A stretch of 64,000 bases of DNA from Endothia cerciana (GCA_026119935.1 JALRMH010000003.1:558001-622000), one strand, 5' to 3'. Numbered from the stretch's first letter, positions 1 to 11,795 are shown. Made by a program: numbers and translations. Notes: generated by a model from the letters alone, not told the origin.

Positions 1-2
1 CT

Positions 3-356
3 CTAGATCCTAATGTGGCGGGGTGTTCCGTCGTGTATTCTATCGGGGAATTCGATGTAAGGGCCGATGTTCTCGGTGGAACCGTCCAACTTCGCGCCAC
101 CGCCGGACCGGCTCTTATTTGTCGACCCTCTGCTCAAGGCGTCGCGCAGAGTTTCGATAGACAAGACACTACGCACAGTGCGCACCATATTTTCGAGGGA
201 CATCTTGCTGATAAGAGGCCAAATGGTGGGTAGGCAGCCGGCGACAACCGCGATCCCCATCTCAATCATGGACCAGAGCATCATGGTCGTCAGGTGGCTG
301 ATACCATCTGCGTTTTGGTAGGGATCTTGTAGCCAAATCTGATTAGCATAGGACAC
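3..356 (-). pseudogene. C-terminal exon of rhodopsin-like (PTH11-type) integral membrane protein, truncated
   Basis: The 117 codons on the minus strand hold one membrane helix with the sequence LLWSMIEMG-like followed by AGCLPTIWPL, then a basic/serine-rich tail. This is the last transmembrane helix and cytoplasmic tail of the fungal rhodopsin-domain family, whose members normally have seven helices and about 350-400 residues. The first codon is GTG preceded by CTAG, so the piece looks like a terminal exon behind a splice acceptor and not a complete gene. I translated the adjacent upstream minus-strand sequence to about 540 and found no further helices, so the 5' exons are lost or too decayed to see. 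The stop codon is at 3-5. The family call is fairly firm; whether it is a pseudogene or a gene with a very distant upstream exon is inference. Confidence 0.5.
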
Positions 357-1424
357 CTAGATATTAACACTTCTAGGAAACTAGACATGCTTACTAGAGG
401 ACTGCTGTATGAAAATGACGAGGCGTGCAATGCTTGTTGCTATTTTACTAAAGTCTTCATTCTTTGCATATGCACTTTATGATGGCCATTCATTTTGCAG
501 CACAGAGTCTGTTTGATGTGATGTGCCCGTTGGCCAGATCATTTGAGCATTACCTAGGCACGCTGGTTCCTGCTCTCTGCTCTCCACTTTCTATTCTCCC
601 CTTACTTCTGCCTCACACCCCTTGGTAACCTGATCTGTAAATCTTTGATGGCATGACCCAGTCGGGACTGATAAAGCGTTAGATGTTGCGTCCTCAAGCC
701 TAAGGTCGCAAGATGTGGGCTGTAATGCTGGGGCTGTGGCCTCAACTCGAACGGGCACCCTCGGGATAAAAATGTAACGATCTGCAAAGTTGAGTTCAGT
801 AAAACGGTGGACCTCTGGCTGTAAAAGAAGGCCTTGTAGCGCTTATGGTACCCATACGGATAGCTTGCAGTGCTTAAAAGGCCCCCACCTTGCGCTGCAA
901 TTTTAGCGCTTATTGGCAAGGCATCCATGTCGAGGCGTTAAGCGACGAGACTCCAAAAAGGCCAATTAGAGGATAGGGACCCTCGGCCAATATAAGAGAG
1001 CAACAGACGCCGATTTTTTTATTTTTTTTATTTTTTTAACATTCTTGGGATTATAGCATGAAATGGGCTTCGAGACATAACGCGAGAGGGCACACTGATG
1101 GCCTTGGGAGACAGGTCGTTGCTGCGCCTCGTGCGTGCGTGCGGGGCGTGCCTGTCACTGCGGCTGCCTCTCAGGCAGCCACCGAGAGACCACGTTATAG
1201 TCTGGCCACGCTGAACTCACCGCTTTGTTTTTAGAGCATGTTCAGGTACTACAAGTTTGCCCAGCGGACTTTAAATAATACCTTCTGGATGTGCGGTCTC
1301 CGTCCAGGACGACGCCTCTGCAACTGTTTAGTAGGCGCTTAGATCCCCAGCCTGAAAGTCCGGCTGGATATTACTTCAACCTTCGTGTCGCCGACGCGGA
1401 TAACCATATCCTGAGAAGAACGAC
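357..1424. other. Intergenic, no gene seen
   Basis: AT-richer sequence with a T/A homopolymer patch around 1011-1038 and only short shadow ORFs. A TTTAAATAA-like TATA element at about 1270-1280 lies roughly 150 bases before the oxygenase start. Confidence 0.5.
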
Positions 1425-2458
1425 ATGCGTAACTTTCTCAAGCCCAGACTTCACACAGAGGACCCGCGCTCAGACAATGCCAAAGCGCTCCAGATCCCCG
1501 AGGGCCAGCCGGTGCTGGTCGAGTACTTCTCCAGGGACGTCCCGATCCCTGAGGGATTCCTCTCCGCTGACCGTCCCCCTCACGACGCCCAGCCCGTCAC
1601 GTTCCACCAGATAGACTGGGCCACGACCGCCATCCCCGAGTACGAGGGCCGGTACGCTGTCGTGCTCGATAACGTCATCTCGCCCAGCGAGTGCCAGGCC
1701 CTCCTGCGGCTTGCTGAGTCGAGTGTTGACGTGGCCCGCATGAACAAGGAGTCCAGCAGTGAGGACCCCTGGCGGCCGGCGATGGTGGCCGCGGGGATGG
1801 GGCTTGAGGTCCTCGATTCTGGATATCGAAATTCGGACCGGATCGTTTGGGACTGTCAAAAGGTCGTGGACCGCCTGTGGGCGAGGTGCCTCCAGGGTGA
1901 GGTGGGAGAGACCCTCAGGGAGAGACTGGCCGTGTTGGATGGAGACCAGAAGGTGACCGGCATCATCAGGAAAGGCAAGGATTGGGAAGTCCAGGCCGAG
2001 AGATGGGAGATGGTCGGGCTAGCCAAAAGGATGCGGTTCTTGAAATATGGCGAGGGACAATTCTTCAAGCGTGAGTTCTATCTCATTCATCTTCTGCCCC
2101 ATAGCTCGGTGTCTGGTTTTATTCGTAGCTGATGTGACCTGCAGCCCATTGCGATGGCCATTATTCTGAAGAGGTCGACGGCAAGCAGCGCAAGACATTC
2201 TTCACACTGCACTTGTACCTGAACGACTCGGTGGCCGGGGCTGGCGAGGAAGCCGAGCTTGTCGGAGGAGCCACATCTTTCGTCTCGAACTACGGGTCGC
2301 GGAAGGTCGACGTGAATCCCAAGGCCGGCCGGGTCTTGATCTTCCAGCACAGGGGTCTAAACCATGCTGGTGACGACGTGGTAGAAGGCACCAAGTACAC
2401 AATGAGGGCTGAGATCATCTATGAGTTGATCAAGTCCAAGGAAGAAAAGGTGGACTGA
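1425..2458 (+). CDS. 2-oxoglutarate/Fe(II)-dependent oxygenase, prolyl 4-hydroxylase-like
   Basis: Two exons, 1425-2070 and 2145-2458, joined by a GTGAGT...GCAG intron of 74 bp, give 319 residues. The splice reconstitutes the iron site: H217-C218-D219 (the HxD motif) lies directly at the exon 2 start, the distal His is H289 (in GLNHAG), and a KYTMRAEI segment supplies the 2-oxoglutarate-binding basic residue. This is the double-stranded beta-helix layout of the P4Hc family. The N-terminal 200 residues have no signal peptide, so a cytosolic enzyme is likely. The start is the first ATG after an in-frame TAA at 1401. The physiological substrate cannot be told. The gene converges on the MYND protein, with 81 bases between the two stop codons. 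Confidence 0.85.
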
Positions 2459-2539
2459 GATCATAAGTGGCGGTGGGGCCAGCAGATAGATCCATGTTGA
2501 TACGGCACTGCGCATATCCGTACCAAGAACACCTAGTTA

Positions 2540-3196
2540 TCATTCGAAGATGTCATTGAGGGCTTTGAACATCTTGCAGTCGCTCTTATGCCCACCATCT
2601 CCCCAGCCCTTGACCTGGCACTCCTGCGCGTTGTTGTTAGCGACCACAAACCGGAAACTGAAGCAGGCCCGCAAGACTATGCGACCACTCACCTTGCAGC
2701 AGTAACCAACCCTCCCACAGCCCATGCAGCCTTTCAGTCCCTCTTCCCCTCCACCACCACACGTCTCACACCTGTCCCCCTTCACCTCTCCGCCGACCTC
2801 CAACACCCTCGCCAGCGATCCCGGGACGGCCCTGACAGTCGCGGCATCTCCCTTGTTTATCCTCACAAAGCCCCTCTTCCCCTCCTCTGCAGGCCTCGTC
2901 CGCATGGCGTTGGGTATCACGGCCGTGCAGCCCTTCCTGAAGCCAAGGCCCTTCAGGTCCAGCCCGTCGCGCTCGAGACCCTCAAACACGAGGGCGAACG
3001 GGTTGCCGTCGCGATCCGTCAGGACCAGCGTCGGCTTGTTGATGGTCATGTTGTCCTTCACCTGCGCGAGGAGGTACCATTCTGGCTCCGCTCGAGCCGA
3101 CGGTGACGATGCTGGCGCGTCGCTGTTGTCCTCTGGGATGGTGAGGAAAGAGGGGAAGCGGCTCGTGTCCGCGTAGTCCGGAAGTGAGGCCGCCAT
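2540..3196 (-). CDS. MYND-type zinc finger protein
   Basis: Exons 2693-3196 and 2540-2623 are separated by a 69-bp GTGAGT...GCAG intron. The intron length is a multiple of three and has no stop, so the unspliced frame stays open. The product is about 195 residues. The C-terminus is a MYND finger: CETC, then CMGC, YCCKECQ, and finally H-x3-C (HKSDCKMF), with the splice falling inside the finger. The N-terminal 140 residues are a conserved unknown segment with a beta-rich pattern (LVLTDRDGNPFALVFE). MYND fingers usually bind proline-rich peptides. Reading the finger correctly depends on removing the intron. A TATA-like ATTTTATATAAAG lies about 35-45 bases upstream of the ATG. Confidence 0.85.
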   Translation of the reverse strand: MAASLPDYADTSRFPSFLTIPEDNSDAPASSPSARAEPEWYLLAQVKDNMTINKPTLVLTDRDGNPFALVFEGLERDGLDLKGLGFRKGCTAVIPNAMRTRPAEEGKRGFVRINKGDAATVRAVPGSLARVLEVGGEVKGDRCETCGGGGEEGLKGCMGCGRVGYCCKVSGRIVLRACFSFRFVVANNNAQECQVKGWGDGGHKSDCKMFKALNDIFE

Positions 3197-3227
3197 TGTA
3201 CGCCCAGGAAACCCTTCCGGGATATCT

Positions 3228-3240
3228 TTATATAAAATCG
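3228..3240 (-). promoter_or_regulatory. TATA-like element of the MYND gene
   Basis: On the minus strand the sequence reads ATTTTATATAAAG about 35-45 bases before the ATG at 3196. The position is close to the start codon, so the 5' leader would be short. It is a candidate core promoter element based on sequence only. Confidence 0.35.
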
Positions 3241-3634
3241 GGTCTGTGGCTATGAGCAGATGTGAAGGGGACGTTTTTGAGGCTGAAGGTTGACGATAAG
3301 AACAATCTTTGGCCGAGCAGGGTTTAGGGGCGAGGGCCTGCAGGGACCAGAGTGACGGGCCGATCCGAGAGCTTCTAAAGCAACGGCATCGACAATGGGC
3401 ATTCCAGGGTGAAGGTTGAGAACACTGCGCAATACTCGTAGGTTCTAGGAAATAATGAAGTCCTTGGAATGGACACCGAAATGCTGACGCGTGGTCTCAC
3501 GGTCCCGACAAAAGGGTGCTCAGGGGCTCAGGGGTTGTATCAAACCCCGCCTGTGAGACACGGCACAGACTGCTGGCAGCCTCGACGCGGAGGAACTTTA
3601 TTTCTCATCTATCACAAGACGTGACATAACACCA

Positions 3635-5107
3635 TCACTCGGCTGTGAACCCCGGCCCATCCGCCAGCTGGCCCCAGCCAACCCGTCGATCCTCGGCATC
3701 CCAGACCGTATAGTACTGCTTGATTAGGGGGCTTCCCACCAGCCACTCCCCCTTCCTGCCGCTGAACCAGCTGCCCCCTATGCCGTCGGACGGGTTGTTG
3801 AACAGGGCCTGGCAGATGCCCGACAGGCCCGGGTACTCGCCCAGGCTGAAGGACTCCTTAGGGATCGTCACGTTGATCGCCGTCGCGCCCGTGCCGATCG
3901 TGAAGGCGAGGTCGGGCGCGACGCTCTCCAGCTCGTCGCACGGCGCACCCCACGCCCCGGCCGGGTCGATCAGCGTGATGTTGGGCGAGATCTGCGCGTA
4001 GATGTTGACGGCCGTCTCATAGTCGGGTGTCTGCACGAACGCGGTACCCGTGTCCAGGATCGCCAGGCCGTTGCTCGGCATCGCGACCGCGGCCCCGGTC
4101 GTCGAGGTCCCGTTGTTGAGGGGCTCGCCGTTCGAGTACATGGCGGCCAAGTCCACGGTGTAGGCCCCGGAGAGCTCACTTTCGACGCTCACCTTCACCC
4201 AGTTGAGGTCCCCCTCGAACTTCGTCTCGTCGATGCCGCCCAGGGTCACCTCTCCGCCGCTGATGTCGCCGGCGGGGATGTAGAAGCCGTAGACGCCGGA
4301 GTCCAGTTGCCCGCTGTCGACAAGGTTCCAGAGCCAGGACTTGTCAGCCTCGGGGAAACCCACTGGGTAAAGATAATTAGCACATGATCTCCCGTCAAGG
4401 TCCCGTAGTTGCGCTTAATCCTGATCGGATATGGCACGAGGGATTCCTCCAATATACACACTGTGGTATGTAAGACTTACTCCCCATAATTGCGTCGATA
4501 GGCATCACATCAAGGGCCTCAGCCATAGTGACACAAAGCACAAAGGACTGGTTTTCGACCGTCAGGTCACCCCAGGAGATAACATCCTGCACCTTATAGC
4601 CCGTTGCACCCTCGGGTTCAGCGAAGGGCTGTGAGTTGGCCCCAGTACTGAACAAGTAGTTCTCGAAAGTGCCGGGAGAGTCTGCATAAGTGCTGGACAG
4701 CTCGGGGTTGAACAGGTTCTTATCGCCGCAGGTGGTGCAGTTGCTGGACCCAATGATGAAGGCGGGAGAACCCGTGTCAAACAGCGCGGTGAAGTTTTGC
4801 GGTGGCGTGCCCAGGCTGAACGTGGTGTACCACTGTGAGAGCGAGTCAGCCAGGTGCAGACCTGGCGTGCGGGATGAGATGACCTCGGGCTTTCCATTCA
4901 TCTTACCTGGTTGTCCGTGCCGTTAAACCAATCCGTCACGGGCACATTCACACCAGACGAGGCATTCGTGGCTCTTCGCTGGTATTTCGTGATTCCGCGC
5001 GGGCCACGGCCATCCGCATCCACGGAGCGCGATCTCAACGGGAGGTTCACCGTTTTGGCCGAGACTGTCGTCCCGGCTACCAGAAGGATGAGGCCGTTGG
5101 GCTTCAT
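3635..5107 (-). CDS. Secreted pepsin-like aspartic protease
   Basis: Three exons, 4907-5107, 4481-4832 and 3635-4362, give 426 residues. The introns are 74 and 118 bp with GTAAGA and GTAAGT donors, and phases match exactly. The first 18 residues (MKPNGLILLVAGTTVSA) are a signal peptide. Both catalytic motifs are present: D86 in LFDTGSPAF and D288 in AILDTGTAF. The second residue after DTGS is proline, where DTGSS is usual. Two cysteine pairs (CTTC, and CDEL with GICQA) fit family disulfides. Several N-x-S/T sites are visible. A basic stretch at residues 20-45 may be a propeptide. No GPI signal is seen, so a soluble secreted or vacuolar enzyme is expected. The gene stands alone with its own TATA-like element upstream. 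Confidence 0.93.
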
Positions 5108-5186
5108 GAATTCGAGGTCTGGGAGGTCGAGATAGACGCTTCACCCTGGTAGGACTGCTAACCCAAGTCCCAACGGGGCTGGGTGG

Positions 5187-5200
5187 TCCGTCATATAAAT
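5187..5200 (-). promoter_or_regulatory. TATA-like element of the aspartic protease gene
   Basis: The minus strand reads TGTATTTATATGAC about 80-90 bases upstream of the protease ATG at 5107, a normal distance for a fungal core promoter with a short leader. Confidence 0.4.
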
Positions 5201-8200
5201 ACACAGCGCCCATGCTGGACCCGCACACCACGAGTGTCGTCACTCCGATGGCTCAGAGATCCTACCCTAATTTGGGCAGAACGATTGCAGGCAGCTCTCC
5301 AGCCCTCCAATGCTGCCGACATGGATGAGGCGGTGGCCGACAATGTGCGATGCACCACATTCCATTCCCCACGCCCTTACTAAAAGAAGCAGGTAGGGTG
5401 TCAACCAGCTGCCGATCCGGAACTAACCATACGACGTAAGGGGGTATTGAAGAGGTGCCATTGCTAGCTGATCCACATCTACGGATACAACGGTCCCTGT
5501 GGAAGGGGCATAAGAGGATGGTGACTGGAGTGTTTCCTTTGTAAAGGTTAATTAAGCCTTGAATGATGCTCTCGCTTCTTTTCAAGACTGACCGCCTGCC
5601 CCTAGTTCAAATCTCCTGCTGATAAATCCTAATCTATGAGACTGAAGGCTAAGTCTATCCCTTACCTGGCTCCCCCTTTTACTCGGCACCCCTGCTAGCC
5701 ACACCGCCTTGTTGACCAAACTCTATATACTCTTTCTTTCTTCTATCAATCCTTTTCCGAGTAACTTCATTTCTTCACGAGACCTCTTCATTGACTACCG
5801 AAGCTCTCTACTGAATCCGAAGTCTTTCAGGTTATTCAGGCTCTTAGGATTCTTGAGCCTGAAATTGAAAATGATAGCACAAACAGTAAATATTGCATAA
5901 GTGTAATTTGGCTTTGGTCTATCACCGTAGAGTGTAATTTGGTTCGGGTTTGTCACCATGTATTCATTTGAAGTATGGTATTGTTATCCCCGTCTATTTG
6001 TGAGTTTAAGGGTTGTGTGTGGTTGTTGTTTTTTTTGGGGGGGGGGGGGGGCGTGGACCTATACCGACCCTACGTCCCCATGAGTATCCCTTCTTAGTCC
6101 TTAAAGGACTTTCGAAGCCACCCATCAGAGCTGATGTAAGGGGCTATCGCAAGTAAGTCATAAATGTTGGACAAGAAGCACTAAACTCGGGTCCGACATC
6201 ACAAATTGCGACCGCCCCCTCCCCTCCTCCTCCACCCCGTTTACATTTTCTTCGATTGTGAACTAAGGTCTTGCAGTGATTGACGCGACCTGTCCATCTG
6301 TCGAGAGGAGAAGATTGAGCTAGCAAAGCTTGCACACACATAGGAAGACACAGGTAGGTAGCTAGACATGGTGGCCTGAATTGGTTATCTGTCCATCCAG
6401 GTTCCGATACTCCCACTTTTACTCGGATCTTTGCCAGTAACTCTGGCCTCGTTGCATTCACTAGCCATGATGTATCTTCAATCTTCTAGCCAGGACACGT
6501 CACCACCCAGACAGACTGAATGGTCTGTAGCATAGGTACCAGGCCATCCATCCACCATGGCAGTCCAGCAGATCCTCCGAGCTCCATAGCGGAGCATCAT
6601 CTCCGGAAGAAAGCAGTGTCTCTCTTGGGCCTTGTTTCATCAGCCGAGTGATACCACCGCCAGTTTAGTGCGCCCACAGATGGCCGCCATAGGCCTTATC
6701 AACAACAGATTTCACATACCGGGTTGACTCATGGCGCGCTGGACTTGGATAGGTGCTGCAGACCCTATAGTGATGAGTCCGTTCACCTCGGTGGGAGTCT
6801 AATACGCTTCCATTACATCATCACCAACGCCATGTTCCAAGGATGATAAGCCCTACAGGGCTGTGCGTGCACCAACGAGACCCGCAATGACGAAGGTCAT
6901 ACCGTACACGGTCGGTGCCGGACATGATGGTTCGAGCTTTATGGACCTGCTGTCAGATTGACTTAGGATTCGGTTGGGGCGAGGGCCGGTGACGTACACA
7001 TCTGAGGAGACGGTGCTGGACTCGCAGGCGGATCGAGGAGTTGCCTTGTGGCGTCGTGCGGATACATGATCATCGAGATCTCTAGGCTGTCGGAGGGGCT
7101 CCGAGACATTCCAAGGTCTTGCGCGTCCTGAATCATCTCGATTTTGGGGAAAGAATGGAGAAGGAGAAAACGAAAGGAGGTAATTAAAGCCTTAAAGGGC
7201 ACTGTCAGCAACCGCGAAGAATTCAAGAGGTACGTCGGTCTTCTCACTCGCTTCACAACCGGCAACTCAAGCCAGAGATTCATGCAGTCCTCACACCCTC
7301 CACGGCATACATCATCGCGGGTTGATCTGAATTGATCGTCTCACACGCTCGCGAGCCCCATTCCACTGGCGTCAGAGGCTTGAGAGGCTCCCCGAGGCCC
7401 TAACAAGCGCCACGTGAATTCCTCCTAAGCGGGTATCCCTTTTCCGCCATGAAACTTTCTGTGTGAAACATAGATCGTGACAAACGATTCTTCCACCGAA
7501 ATAGAGGAGAGGCCCAGAGGGAGTACTACGTCGATCGATCCGGATCTCTCTCGGCAAAGGCTGGGGGATACCATATCGGACGGGCAAGACTGGGCCGAAG
7601 TTCCCCTCTCCCTCCCCGGCGCTCATGGGGGTCAAGGTGTCTGAAAAGTGTACATACACGGTAAAAACCTGGCGCAGTGCTTGTACGTGTCGCCACTGGA
7701 CGTGCGCTGGTTGGAACTCCGCGATGAGGAGCCTCGCGGAGGGCAGTCGACTACAGCACCGGGGCAAAAGTGGGGGATAATGAAGCGCTCACGAGGCTGA
7801 GGTAGGGCAGTACAGAAACGATCTGGATCGTCTTGAGAGAATCTCGCACACGAACCCGGCCGGGGTTGAGGAGGTTGGCGAGGCAGCTGCAGCGCATTGT
7901 TCTGCTTCATCCCGAGCATTGCTATGCAGGATATCCGGGGGGCGCCTGAAGAGATTCCTTGCTTGACGCTCATTGCTAAATATACAGTGAATCAACCGCC
8001 CCCCCCCCCCCCAAGAAAAACATATTCATATGTCGTATATCGCACACAACTGTGAAAGAAAAAGGTCTTATTGCACGGCCGTGTACGAATCGAATTCTGT
8101 CGGACTCACAAATGACATCTCCTCTTGCATATTTCACAGTTTTCTCGGCCCAGCGAGAAAGTCTTTAGAGGCCACCCGGCCGTCCCCAACCCCACCCCTC

Positions 8201-8448
8201 CATACAGTCCCAAATACTCAAGTCAACCACCCTCGAGATCATATTTCGGGTAAATGTACATCGTACATAGTACATGAAAAAGCGATGCCCACGATCTTGC
8301 AGGGAAGACCTATAGGGGAAGGGACATTGTAGATTGGATGGGGACACAGATGTCGATTTCGAAGAGTTTTGAAAGTGCATAAAAAAAATACCGACAGGCC
8401 TACAGGTCAAAAGAAGAGGCTTGGAAGCGATGCATGTAGTGGGCGCGC

Positions 8449-8469
8449 ATATATATATATATATATATA
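8449..8469. repeat. (AT)n microsatellite
   Basis: About ten uninterrupted AT units, followed by an ATACATACG tail, in the gene-poor stretch. Confidence 0.95.
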
Positions 8470-8702
8470 CATACGTAGAACTAAATATAAAAAGGGAAAA
8501 GGCGGGAGGGAGGACTTCGGAAAGGCACAGGGGGATGAGAAGAACAAGACTAAATAGTCTCGTCATCTTATTTTGGTCGTCAGATTTCGACACGACCTTG
8601 ACCACCATATCTTACTGTGCGTGCCGTGCTTGCCGGCGCTCCACCCACCCCACGATCGTCTCACACCCGAGATCAGCCGGGAGGAGGGGACCCGCAGCAA
8701 CC

Positions 8703-9038
8703 CTATAACTCTATTTTAACGACACGTCCCGCGGTTTGCTCGTCTTGACTCAAAGTCCCCACGAGCTCCTTTAGTATGGTACTCGCTCCTGTGCCTGCGT
8801 CGCACCGTTTCGCATGCTGAGACGTCCGGGTCTCAACTTGTCTTTGTAATTCATGGTCAGGACCTGGCGCCGTGGGACCTTGACCTTGAGAAGACTGGTT
8901 CGTCAGTGACGTCTCCGTCTGATGTTGATCATTCAATGTGCCGCCCGCAATGACCTCATGGTTCGTGGACCAATTCATGGGGAAAAGGCAAATCTCAGTT
9001 CCCCCAGGAGCGTTGTTGTCATGTAAGTGATTGATCAT
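8703..9038 (-). CDS. Doubtful small ORF, 111 residues
   Basis: An ATG-initiated frame rich in Q, T, N and G with no hydrophobic core, motif or recognisable family. It is the longest clean ATG frame in the gene-poor stretch and runs in the same direction as the GH76 gene, whose stop codon lies 334 bases downstream. Composition resembles a disordered segment and could equally be chance. I would not rely on it without transcript evidence. Confidence 0.15.
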   Translation of the reverse strand: MINHLHDNNAPGGTEICLFPMNWSTNHEVIAGGTLNDQHQTETSLTNQSSQGQGPTAPGPDHELQRQVETRTSQHAKRCDAGTGASTILKELVGTLSQDEQTAGRVVKIEL

Positions 9039-9372
9039 CGTGGAAAGGTTTCAAGAGAGGCTTCAGGCTTTATAGAGAATCCAATGCAATGTCAAAAAGA
9101 CCAGCCAATTGCCAACGTTGCCCAGTGTCAACCTGGGAAACACGTTGAGATGGCAGAGACGGACATTCAACGCCCCTAAAGCCGTGAGGCATGATTTGCA
9201 AGTGTTGCCCTGCCTCCCTCCCTGACGCCATTATCCTGCCCGCCTGTTCCACCCTTCCCCCCCCCCCTGTCCAAAACTGAAGAAGAATTATGTCCATTGC
9301 GCCCTGCAGCACTTAAGCCGGCCCCGAAGCACACATCCCAGATATCATAAGCCGTGAAACGTTGATTTTCAA

Positions 9373-11016
9373 TTACACTCCTGTCGACATCCAGCCAAAC
9401 ATACCTATCGCGGACGATAGGACCAAGATTGTGAGGATCGACGCGCCAGCCTTATCCCCGGTAGTCGCTGGCTGAGTTGAGCCCACGAACTTGTCGGAAG
9501 ATGACCCGGCATTGTTGTTACCCACACTCGTGCCTCCTGTCGCGTTTGTGACAGGACCGCTTACACTGTTGACCAGCAGAGACGACACGGCGCCGAGCAC
9601 ATTCATCTGCTGGCCAGCGCCGACACTGTTGTCAAAAGCTCCGCTCGACCATTGGAAGCCGCACTGGCGACCTGTGCTTCCTCCCGTGCACTGTTTGATA
9701 GCTGCTTCGGTCGACGTCTCCAGAACGGCCATGATCTGATCACGGGTGAAGGGCGCCAGCTGGGTCGTCTGTACCATCCACCGGTGATCGTATCCCTTGA
9801 AGCTCAACATGTCGGTCGTGCAGGTCATGTGCTGCTCGCAGGAGACCTCGAAGGCGATGTTGTTGGGGAAGAAGACCTTGATCGTGGCGTCCAACAGATC
9901 CTGGACTCGTTGCTTCCACAAATCATCTTCGGTCTGCGAATCAGAGTCAGTGATGGCGACTCACGGCGTGTCAAGGAGTGCTGGCGCTTACGAAGTTGTA
10001 CATGTGGGCGGCGCCAAGTAGGTATACGGCATTGTTGTACGAGAATTGGGCCTTGTTGATGTCCGTGCAGTTGGTCTCGACGTGGGCACCATCGTAGATA
10101 TTGTACTGTGCGTCCATAAAGCCGACTCCTGTGACCCAATCCCAGGTCTTTACCGCCCAGTCGGCGTAAGTCTGATTTCCTGTGTATCGAGCCAACCTTG
10201 CGCCTAGGTTGAAGAAGCAACCATTCGCGATGCCTGCAGCGTGTCAGAACGGATTCGATGTCGGGCGCGAGGTACAGCAGGAGAGCGCTCACTGTTTTTG
10301 TAGTCGTAGCCGTTGTTCGACAGAGGAATCTGCCACCGCAATCCACCATTACATGAGCTGTCGTGCCTCGACGGGTCTGCTTGGGTATTGAACACAGCCT
10401 GTGCGAGCGCCAGCCACTGAGGTTGGTCGGAGGGGGGGTTTGGGAACGTAAGCTCGGCGGCAGTCATCGCAGACATCCCCCAGAAGCCCTGATCAACACG
10501 TCAGCACACGGTGCTGGGGTGGGAGCGTCTCAGAGGCAGTCACCGACCTGATCGTCATTACCTAGCGAAGCAGTGACGTTGGGGGGCATATAGTCCTGAT
10601 TTGGGCCGACCTGGAAGAGCAGTGCCTGGGAGACGACGTCGTTGTACGTGGCGTCACCGGTGTAATGCCAGTACTCAACCATAGCCCCCCATAATGCTCC
10701 AGCCTCCCACCAGTAGTAGTCGCCAGCGGGCGGGGGCCCAGGTAGGATGCCAGGGGTCTGTCCAGACTGGTTGCCTGTGTAGTAGGCCATGGTATCGTAG
10801 GCAAGCTGGGCAGAGGCGGCCTTGATATCGGCTGCGCGTCAGATGTCAGCAGAAAGTATCGCGATACCAGGGCGGATGGCATGCCGGGCGGCAAACGGGC
10901 CAGGATGGTCAGGGAAGAGGGCATTTCCCACCGGTTGATGCGATCGAGTAGGCAGCATTTACGGAGGAGGCGAGGAGGGGAACCGCCACAGCGGCGCGCA
11001 GAGTAGGAAGAACCAT
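9373..11016 (-). CDS. GPI-anchored GH76 mannan endo-1,6-alpha-mannosidase (Dcw1/Dfg5 type)
   Basis: Five exons, 10932-11016, 10548-10831, 10293-10488, 9992-10233 and 9373-9933, all join in phase to give 455 residues. Residues 1-22 are a signal peptide. The GH76 signature is clear: YYTGNQ, PGPPPAGDYYWWEAGA, the adjacent catalytic aspartates D121-D122 in LGNDDQGFWG, then CNGGLRWQI and the second-half CGFQWSSGAFDN. The C-terminus has an S/T/N-rich stretch followed by a hydrophobic tail (ILTILVLSSAIGMFGW), which is a GPI-attachment signal. Family members act at the plasma membrane and wall, where they are thought to link GPI mannoproteins to the glucan. Exon 3 begins exactly after the DDQ codons. 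The intron donors are GTGGGA, GTCGGT, GTGAGC and GTAAGC. Confidence 0.94.
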
Positions 11017-11632
11017 GATCAGAGAATTAGGCTGGGATAGTGAGAAAACGGGCGGCAGGTGACTATCACGATCCCCGAGAGTGTGTCTCGAGGTGTCTGG
11101 ATGGGGAATCGCAGGAAGAGGCGGAAGACCTGCGCCTTGGCCGGATATTCCAAGCGCTGACGTCTCGCTGGAGGAGCGACGTCAGGACGTGCGCATACGC
11201 TGGCGGTATCCAAAAAGGCAGACCGCGTGAGGCGAGGACAGTGAAGGTCTCCGCCGCGAATCGACAGGGGCAGGCGATGTCGAGGTTGTCGTGCCAGATG
11301 TGGGGTGTGTAAGGTACGCGAGGGCGACCGTTGTTTTCGAAGAGAGAAGGGAGAGCGACAAGGCCAAAGGCTGGCAGAGCTAAGTACGGCGGCGAGAAAG
11401 GGGGCCCACCGCTAGCGTCGATAATGATGGAGGGTTGGTCCAACTGTTTTGGTGCTCTTGGCGGCGGTGGTGTGGTTGGTTGCGGTAACGGCGACGGTCA
11501 CGGCAGTGTGGGAAAAGGGTAAATAGCAATAACCAGTGCATGCCACAGGTACTTCGGGGGCTTCTGGAATTCTGGGCACCTCAGCACAGCTAACCTTAAA
11601 TCTTGGTTCCCAAAACAAGGTATCACCCGCCC

Positions 11633-11670
11633 TACTATGTACCATGTACTATGTACTGTGGTACATAGTA
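11633..11670. repeat. Inverted repeat TACTATGTACC / GGTACATAGTA
   Basis: The arms 11633-11643 and 11660-11670 are perfectly complementary, with a 16-base loop that itself contains another TACTATGTAC. The DNA could form a cruciform or the RNA a hairpin. Confidence 0.8.
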
Positions 11671-11795
11671 AAAGCAGGCAGGGTTCATATTCCTATGGCA
11701 TAACAATACTCGTATTCCCACATGGCTGCTGTCCACAACTGCCCACGGTGCATCGCGCCGCATCGCGTCACGTTACATCTCGAATCCAATTTTAT

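Larger units (their letters stand above)
5201..9372. other. Gene-poor stretch of about 4.2 kb
   Basis: Only short unconvincing ORFs are seen on either strand. Landmarks are a T8G14 homopolymer at about 6030-6051, a C14 run at about 8001-8014, an (AT)n microsatellite at 8449-8469, and a GTACATAGTAC motif near 8260. The 5600-6000 part is clearly AT-richer than the surroundings. Old transposon remnants or non-coding transcripts are possible, but I cannot support either. Confidence 0.5.

Noticed and set aside
7372..7995. Three overlapping minus-strand ORFs of 68-131 codons
   Set aside because: They overlap each other in different frames, contain no motif, and have irregular composition; they look like chance frames.
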